From NCBI RefSeq assembly GCF_004011695.2, contig NC_082413.1:124001-188000 (forward strand): DNA of 64,000 nt, written 5' to 3'. The DNA comes from Ascochyta rabiei (lineage: Eukaryota; Ascomycota; Dothideomycetes; Pleosporales; Didymellaceae). Below the pieces are notes generated by a model. It was not told where the DNA came from and made no database searches. It saw only the letters and a list, made by a program, of their open reading frames with translations. The position numbers were made by a program, and so were the translations under genes. Of the stretch, positions 57,390 through 64,000 are shown one piece after another; position 1 is the stretch's first letter, and every line of letters begins with the position of its first letter.

Positions 57390-60300
57390 GATAGAGTTAA
57401 TAGACCAGTTTCTTTAGTACTACTACTATGTTGCTCTTCTTCTATAACCTCTGTTTCTGGACTAGGACAAGCTAGTAGCTTAAAGAGATTATCTAGCTCA
57501 TCTAAAGCTACCTCCTCCCCTTCTTGTATCTGTGCTAAAGTAAGAGAATCCTTTAGAATTATAATCTAGCGTATTATAGTAGCAGATAACCTATACTGTT
57601 AGTCCCTAATTACATCCCTAGCTGTGTTAAACACCTGTTTAACTCTAACTTCTGTTATTAGTACTGTAAGTATATCTTTTGCTACATAAGCAAGTTATAG
57701 ATAAGTTGCAGCATTAACCTTCTACTAGTCTAGTAGATTAAATCTATCTCCCTGTTGTATGCAAGGGGTACTAAGATAGGCCTCTCCTTCTTAGCAGGTG
57801 TAAGCCACCTCCTTATTATTATTAGACAGGTTTAAACTCTAACTGTAGGATAAGAAGCTCCTATTAGGTTGCTAGACTAATATTGCAGGTTTTTAGAACT
57901 AATTATCTTCTACTAACTGTTAAACAGGGTTGTAAAGTACTTATGTAGAGCAACCTAAATTATTGTTATTATAACAATCTAGGTATTATAAGAATTACTC
58001 TTAGTACATGTGCTTATCTTAAACTTCCTAGGTATTATCCTTATAATGTAGTTAGTAATAGTATGTAATAAACTACTATAATAACATTACCTTATACACA
58101 GTAAGCTTCTAGTTTAGATCTAAAATAGTTGCACAGTTAAACAAGAACCTGCAACTGTCCTCTATTTTTAAATAGTACTTAGACAGCTTAACACAACCCT
58201 TTTGCGCAGCTGCTTTTACAACTTCTAGCTATTCTAAGTTATTAGCGTAACCTAGGTTATTACTAAGCTCTTTAGTTATCTAATCTAAGAAATTAAATAG
58301 CTAGTTGTATATTAGCTAGATGTGCTAGATAAGAGGCTTATAAGTCTTGCTAGGGGCACTAGATGCCTTCTTAAATTGCTGTAGTATTATTGTAACAGCC
58401 CGCAGGTGCTGCTACTTAGTTACTGCTAGTTAAAGTTTCTTAAGATCTTTAAAATTAGCTTCTACTACCTTGTTATATGTAGAAGCACCTTCTCTATAGC
58501 TTAGTGCCTTTAGTGTAATTTCTTACTCTAACTATTTGTTAATATAGACCTAAAGCTTTAGTGCGCGCTTACACATATTATAGGTAGAGTTCTACCTAGT
58601 CCTAACATCTTATATAACTAATAGTTAATAATTTACTAGAATATTACTCTATAGTGCAGGAAACCTCTTAAATTATTATAGTAATAGATCTATTACAATG
58701 CAGATAGCTTAGATCTGTGTTACACTTAGTATGTAATAAAATAATATAATAAATAATTTCTACCTTCTAGAGAGAGTTTAGAACAGACATGCTGTTTTTA
58801 ATACCCCTAATATAGCATTGCTGTAGTCTTTGTGCATACTCTAGTTCTAGTAATACCTTAAGTTAGAGATAGTAAATAATGTCTTATATAACAAGGTTAA
58901 TTATATATATAAGATAAGGAACAGTGTTCTCTCTACTATCCTAAGTAATGTTGTTCTACTGTAGCAACCTCTCTAAGGTCTGTAATAATACACTGTTATT
59001 ACTAGCATTATTGCAAGTAATAGCAAGCAGTAATTTTGTAGTTTTAGTTTCCTAAAGAAGTTAAAGAACTTACTATGCTATAGAGGATCCTGTATGTTTT
59101 CTACGTATAGGAATAAAGTCTAAAAGGACTTCTTACAATTTCTAGCTCTTATCTATATAGTAACCTTTAATAGCTAGAAAGCTAAGGTAATTGCTTGTAG
59201 TCTAGGCATCTAATGCAATAGACAATTTAGTACTAGAACTAAGATCCTAGAGAAGAGCGTGTTCAGCAGCCTTAAATTAGCTCTAGAACATCTAGCTAAA
59301 TTTATAACAGGTAGTTATTACAGCTTCTAGCCTTAGGAAGTAGATAAATTGTTAGAATAACAGCTGTTTAATTTTTTAAAATAAGAGGTTGTTATTAACA
59401 ACTAATTGCATAAGCTCTGTTTTAAAGGCTAAAGCAGAGTATGCAGGATTAGAAGAAAACTAGTTTTTGTTTTGCTGGCGGGCAGTGTATAGATATAATA
59501 GGAGGTTTAACAAAGTATAAGTAGGATTCTTATTTTGTCTGCAGGCTTGTAAACTAAGGTGTTAGACAAGATGCTTAGTCCTACAGCCTTTTATAACTAG
59601 GTGCTGAAGAACTAACCTATAGTTATAACAGTATACGTATAGATAGCTATCTTATACCTAAGAGGCTTTGCTATATCTACTCTAGATCTAGCCTAAGTAA
59701 GTTAGTGCATCCTAATGTAGCTTTTTAGAAGCAGGATTGCTTCCCTATAATATAGTTATCTACTACTAATCCTATGCTATAATAGTTGCCTTACTATTAC
59801 TAGTATTAGGGTCTAGGGATACTGGCCGTTTAATAAGATATAATTGTTTTAGAAACGCCCCTTTAATAAGTTGTGTAGCAGAGAAAGTAAGAGACAGAAG
59901 AAGCTTAGGTAGAGTAGAAGGTGTGTCTACTAGTAGTAATAACATATATGTTATATGTAGACACAATAAATATAGATATCTAATCCTAAGGCAACAGGAT
60001 AATAGGAAAACTTTTTAACAAACTGCCTAGGGTAAGCCTAAGCCCTAGCAGCAAGATTGTTATATTTAGTGCTAGGAACTAGTTGTTTTACTATTTTCTT
60101 AGGGTTAGCTTAGATATCTTAAGTAAGTTTCTAATTAGGTAGAGATACAAAATAATAAATTAAACAGAAATTAGTCGATCTTCCAAAAGAGGCTATGTAT
60201 ATGTTAATTAGCTGGTATTTTAAGCTAAAATATTAGCTCTATATCTAATCTAGATCTATCTTATTATTATTGTTAGATCCTTTAGATCCTAATTCCTCCA

Positions 60301-61000
60301 CATCTTTTTTAGCTAACAACTTGTAAAATTACTTATTAGTCTTATACACATTTGGCATAGATTAATAGTACTTCTGTAGCTTAGAATTAGACTCTTCAAT
60401 CTCCTCCTTACACTTATTATTATTAGGTGCTAGAATAAATAGGCGATAGCTAACAAGCTTAGTATCCTAACTAATTTTATCTAAGAGAGACAGAGGTTTA
60501 GTTTAACTACAGTAATTAGTAAGTGTATATAATAATATAATGTAATAACTTACAGCTAGGTATTATTAGTTATAACTGCTATGCTCTTAGGTAACATATT
60601 ATTACAGAAGGCCTCCTATTCTTCCTTCTCCTTCTTGCTCTTAAAGGTGTTATCTTTAAGTTTTTAAAGACCTTACTAATACTCTTAGCAGAGCAGTTTC
60701 TTAACAACGCAGCTATTAGAAAAGAGCTGTTTGTTACCTTAGCCTACAGTAGTCTAACTAGCAGTAGAACTGTCTTAAGTAAGTTCTGCATGCTTTCTAA
60801 GGGCTTATTAGTGTGCGTAAAGATTAATTTTATGCTTAAGATTATCCTACTTCTTATAAACAGTCTTAAGCTTATTTTTAAGCTACTTAGCTATTCTTAG
60901 TTAGTAAATGTTTGTAATAAGAAGCTGTAATAACTAACCACTAGCAGATAACTTAAAGCGTTATTAATCTACATCTTCTTTAGTCTAGGCTACTATTACA
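57390..61000 (-). pseudogene. Degenerate hAT transposase
   Basis: The C-terminal dimerisation domain is readable on the minus strand: FNLLD, two stops where W-W is expected (57722-57727), KVNAATYL, AYVAKDILTV, then VFNTARDVIRD (57602-57634) and RLSATIIR. It corresponds to the hAT consensus WW...RVFSTARD. TAA and TAG stops at Q/W positions are RIP products. The domain lies about 0.7 kb from the left end, so transcription ran right to left. The 5' limit near 61 kb is only a rough guess. Confidence 0.85.
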
Positions 61001-61660
61001 GCTTAAACATTAAGATCTGCTAAAGCATAAGACTAGTCTTAACCTAACTTTAGCCTAGCCTAGTATTCTGCTGCATAATTAGCAGCCTTTACCTTATTAA
61101 TGATTTCCTTCTCTTTGCTACGCAAGGCAGCTTAATTTCTTTGTTAAACTGCGCAGATACTGTCGCTAAGCTCTCCCTTAAATAAGACTTTTATGCCAGT
61201 CTTTTAGCCTACAGCCCTAATCTAACTATAAGAATTAAGGACTTAATTAATCTTATATTCTCTTAAATAGAAACCCTAGTATTGTTAGCACTAACTGTTA
61301 TAACAGGCTGTAATAACTACCTTATTTAGTTAATCCTACTCCTTAGCAGTAAAGCTAGCTAGTATACTAGTACCTGTAGTGCTAGCAAAGGTTAGTATAT
61401 CTTCCTCCTCCTCCTTCTTAATATTATTAGCGTTAAGATTAATTATGCTAACTGTAATAGGAGGCAGTAATAACGTGTAGTATTATATAAACAGAAGGTA
61501 TTATAGATGTAGAAGGTGTTATAGAAGAGTAGGGTAGTAGTAAGCTTTTTAGTAGCTGGTCTGTGCTTAACCTGTTCCAGTTTTGCTAGCGCAAAAGCAA
61601 CAAACACTAGCGCTGTTGTAACAAAAAACATTAAAACCTCTTCTAATAATATCAAAACAG

Positions 61661-62340
61661 CTTAGAGCTAGGTGCAACCTATGTTAAAAAAATGTGCTTA
61701 GTAAATATATAAAATCTGTAGGTTATTACAGTTTAGTATTACATAACTGTTTGTGCATTATAGTTGCAATAATCCCTACTTATAATAGATTTTAGTTTTC
61801 TTGCGCTAGGCAGCAGCCTCTACTAGCGCTTAAACAACAAACGCTAGCGCTAAAGTAATAGGAAATATTTGCAACACGTTTTATAATATTAAATTAAATT
61901 AGAATTAGACGCAGCCTAGGCTAAAAGAATGCGCTTAGCGTATTTATACTATCTGTAAGTTATTATAGTTTTTTATTACATAACTGTTTATGTATTATAG
62001 TTGTAATAATCCCCTACTTATAATAGATTTTAGTTTTCTTGCGCTAGGCAGCAGCCTCTACTAGCGCTTAAACAATAAACACTAGTGCTAAAGCAATAGG
62101 AAACATTTATAATGCGTCTTACAATATTAAATTAAATTAGAATTAGACGCAGCCTAGGCTAAAAGAATATACTTAGTGTATTTATATTACCTATAAGTTA
62201 TTATAAGCTTTTGTTACAGTTATACTAGTGTATAATAGTTATAATAACTTTCTACTAGCTATAGATTCTAATTTTCTTACGTTAGGTAGTAGCCTAAACT
62301 TCAGTAGCGCACAGACCTCTGCACGCGTTATTACACTAAC
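61661..62340. repeat. Tandem repeat of about 240 bp, three copies, in the hAT interior
   Basis: Units begin near 61661, 61908 and 62142 with AGACGCAGCCTAGGCTAAAA or a transition variant. Each contains TTTTCTTGCGCTAGGCAGCA and GCGCTTAAACAACAAACGCT variants. A partial fourth lies near 61570-61660. Confidence 0.85.
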
Positions 62341-62431
62341 CTATTAACAAACTCTACTGTTACCTTTTACACTATAATACTATACTATTACAACAGCTAT
62401 ACTACTACAATTTTACTACGCAACCTAGGCG

Positions 62432-62585
62432 TACTACAATATTACAGCCTACTATTACAGCTATTACAGCCTGTAAGCTATTACACCTACTATTACACTT
62501 ATTTTTATAGCCTACTACTACAGCCTACTATTACAGCCTACTACTACAGCATACTATTACAGCTAACTATTACAGCTAACTACCT
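62432..62585. repeat. CTATTACAGC-type short tandem repeats
   Basis: About twelve degenerate copies of a 9-15 bp unit CTATTACAGC / CTACTACAGC. Confidence 0.9.
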
Positions 62586-63533
62586 AATTACTAATATAGC
62601 TAGAGGTCGCAGAAACAAGGCTATTCTAAGCTAAGGATTAGCTGTAACTAGCAGCACGCTGGTAAGGAAGCCCTTAGCAGCCAAGTCTGCCTATAAGGCG
62701 CCTACTCTGCTACTAAAGCATAGGTACTGTTATAAGGCTAGCAGTATATTATTAAATTCTATTATTACATTTAATAACTAATACTAAGGTAGTAGTTACG
62801 CTGCGTAATATCTGTTAATACTAGAGGTTAACTAAATTGTTAATACCTAAGATGCCATTCTTACGCGTAGTTTAGGAAGTTGCTCTTTAACTAAGAAATA
62901 ATCTTTAGTTCTAGGCTAGCGCTCTAGAGGCTCTTTAGGAGTCTACTAAGTCTTTCCTTATTAGTGTCTTTAAAGGTATATATTAGTTTCTTATAGAAGA
63001 ACATAAAACTAATATTTAAAGATATAAACATAAACGCTATCTATATAAAGTAAGTTACTATTTAGGTAAAGGATGTAGCTCTTACAAAGCAATACTACTA
63101 GTGGCTTATTAGTGCCCTCTGCTAAATGATTATATATTATAAGCAGGGAAAAAGAGAGAACTATGGTTTTATAGAATGTTTGTATAATATACGCTGCTAA
63201 TAAATAAACATATCTATATATAATAATTATCTGTAATAATATTTAAAGCTTAACAACTAAAATATTTAAATAAAAAAGGCTTTAATAGGACAGATGTGTA
63301 GTCACGTAATGTACCTAACCCCTACCCCTACCCTATGTAGACCCTACCCTACCTATACCCCTACCCCATGTAGACCCTACCCTACCCCTACCCCTACCCC
63401 ATGTAGACCCTACCCTACCCCTACCCTCTTAGCATAGAATTAGCGTGGGTAGGGGTAGGGTACGGTAGGGGTACATCACCTAATGTACCCTACCCCTACC
63501 CAACCCCTACCCTTTTGCCACTGTAGGTTATCT

Positions 63534-64000
63534 AGTCTTAGTTAAGATAAAATCTCTGCAATAGCCTGTGCGTTTAAAGATTTAGACTAGTTAAAGGCAC
63601 AACAAACAGAGAACTTAGCTATAGCTATTGCCTGCCTAGCAATTACTATACAGCTATTACTTTATTACAAATACCCCCTATTATAACTAGCTATACTAAC
63701 CTCCTATACCTAGACAAAATTAACTAAGCAATAGCTTAACCTACCCCTATACAACTACTCTATTAACTAAGTAATAGCTTAAACCTACCCCTAATACAAA
63801 TACTATATTAACAAAGCAACAGCTCTCTCCTTAGGCCTATAGATACCTGCTGCCTTAGTAAAGTAGTAGGTCTATATCCCTAGCTATATCCTACAAAATT
63901 AACTAAGCAACAGCTTAAACACCCCTAGCAGTCTACTACTAGCAATAGTAATAGACAAACAAATAACAATAACAACAACAATAATATAAAGACTGTTAAC
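63534..64000. other. AT-rich RIP-type sequence to the window end
   Basis: No gene. A 20-bp motif AACTAAGCAATAGCTTAAAC and variants recurs near 63720, 63772, 63812 and 63898. The region is probably part of an older repeat into which the hAT element inserted. Confidence 0.6.

Larger units (their letters stand above)
56931..63525. mobile_element. Full-length hAT DNA transposon, RIP-inactivated (6595 bp)
   Basis: The 8-bp target duplication GGTTATCT (56923-56930 and 63526-63533) flanks inverted ends TACGCTGGCAAAAGGGTAGG (left) and TACAGTGGCAAAAGGGTAGG (right, read inward). Subterminal zones of about 250 bp at each end are TAGGG/TAGGGG arrays with GTCCGCACGG or GTCTACATGGGG spacers. The 8-bp duplication and the transposase relic on the minus strand place it in hAT. 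The same ends border the small element at 5197-6001. Confidence 0.92.

Overview
The window comes from a filamentous ascomycete (Pezizomycotina). A Dothideomycete, possibly Pleosporales, is my guess from gene content and style, but nothing here proves the order. The evidence is compact genes with canonical 45-150 nt fungal introns, a fungal 7-TM rhodopsin-domain protein, a PL4 rhamnogalacturonan lyase, a Mit1-type remodeler, and sharply bounded AT-rich blocks whose repeat copies differ mostly by C-to-T and G-to-A transitions. That last pattern is the mark of repeat-induced point mutation (RIP).

Layout. 0.5-3.6 kb: RAD4/XPC repair factor. 4.2-6.2 kb: an AT-rich strip made of tandem, RIP-mutated copies of the 3' end of the neighbouring GMPPA gene. 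It is split by an 805-bp hAT-type non-autonomous element, which itself holds a 314-bp foldback element. 6.2-18.6 kb: gene-dense block with GMPPA, a 2-oxoglutarate oxygenase, a DUF1349/Ree1-like protein, complex I NUO-30.4, the CCR4-NOT E3 ligase NOT4, and a low-complexity coding region that may be spliced to NOT4. 18.7-20.5 kb: microsatellites and a triplicated, partly RIP-mutated repeat. 21.3-25.9 kb: a 7-TM rhodopsin-domain protein, a tiny candidate secreted protein and a 4-TM claudin-like protein, all on the minus strand. 25.9-29.0 kb: no gene recognised. 29.0-31.2 kb: secreted rhamnogalacturonan lyase.

31.5-45.1 kb: a 13.6-kb gene-free AT-rich block. It is bounded by 28-bp perfect terminal inverted repeats inside 12-bp direct repeats, so it looks like one old DNA element of about 6.3 kb. 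A 7.3-kb Ty3/Gypsy retrotransposon (202-bp LTRs, CAAGG target duplication, pol on the minus strand) is inserted in it. The remains of the old element contain a long series of 30-51 nt sequences with intron signals that share a common box, which is the most unusual observation in the window.

45.8-53.3 kb: MRM1-like mitochondrial rRNA 2'-O-methyltransferase, divergent from a 1706-aa PHD-chromodomain-SNF2 remodeler of the Mit1/SHREC type. 53.3-56.9 kb: no gene recognised. 56.9-63.5 kb: a complete but RIP-inactivated hAT transposon (8-bp target duplication). Its ends match the small element at 5.2-6.0 kb, so the window holds a parent family member and its deletion derivative.

The conserved genes are unrelated housekeeping functions (repair, GDP-mannose supply, respiration, mRNA turnover, mitochondrial ribosome, heterochromatin). 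They do not form a cluster. The window alternates GC-balanced gene islands with RIP-degraded transposon blocks, and the only plant-cell-wall enzyme lies directly beside the largest block.
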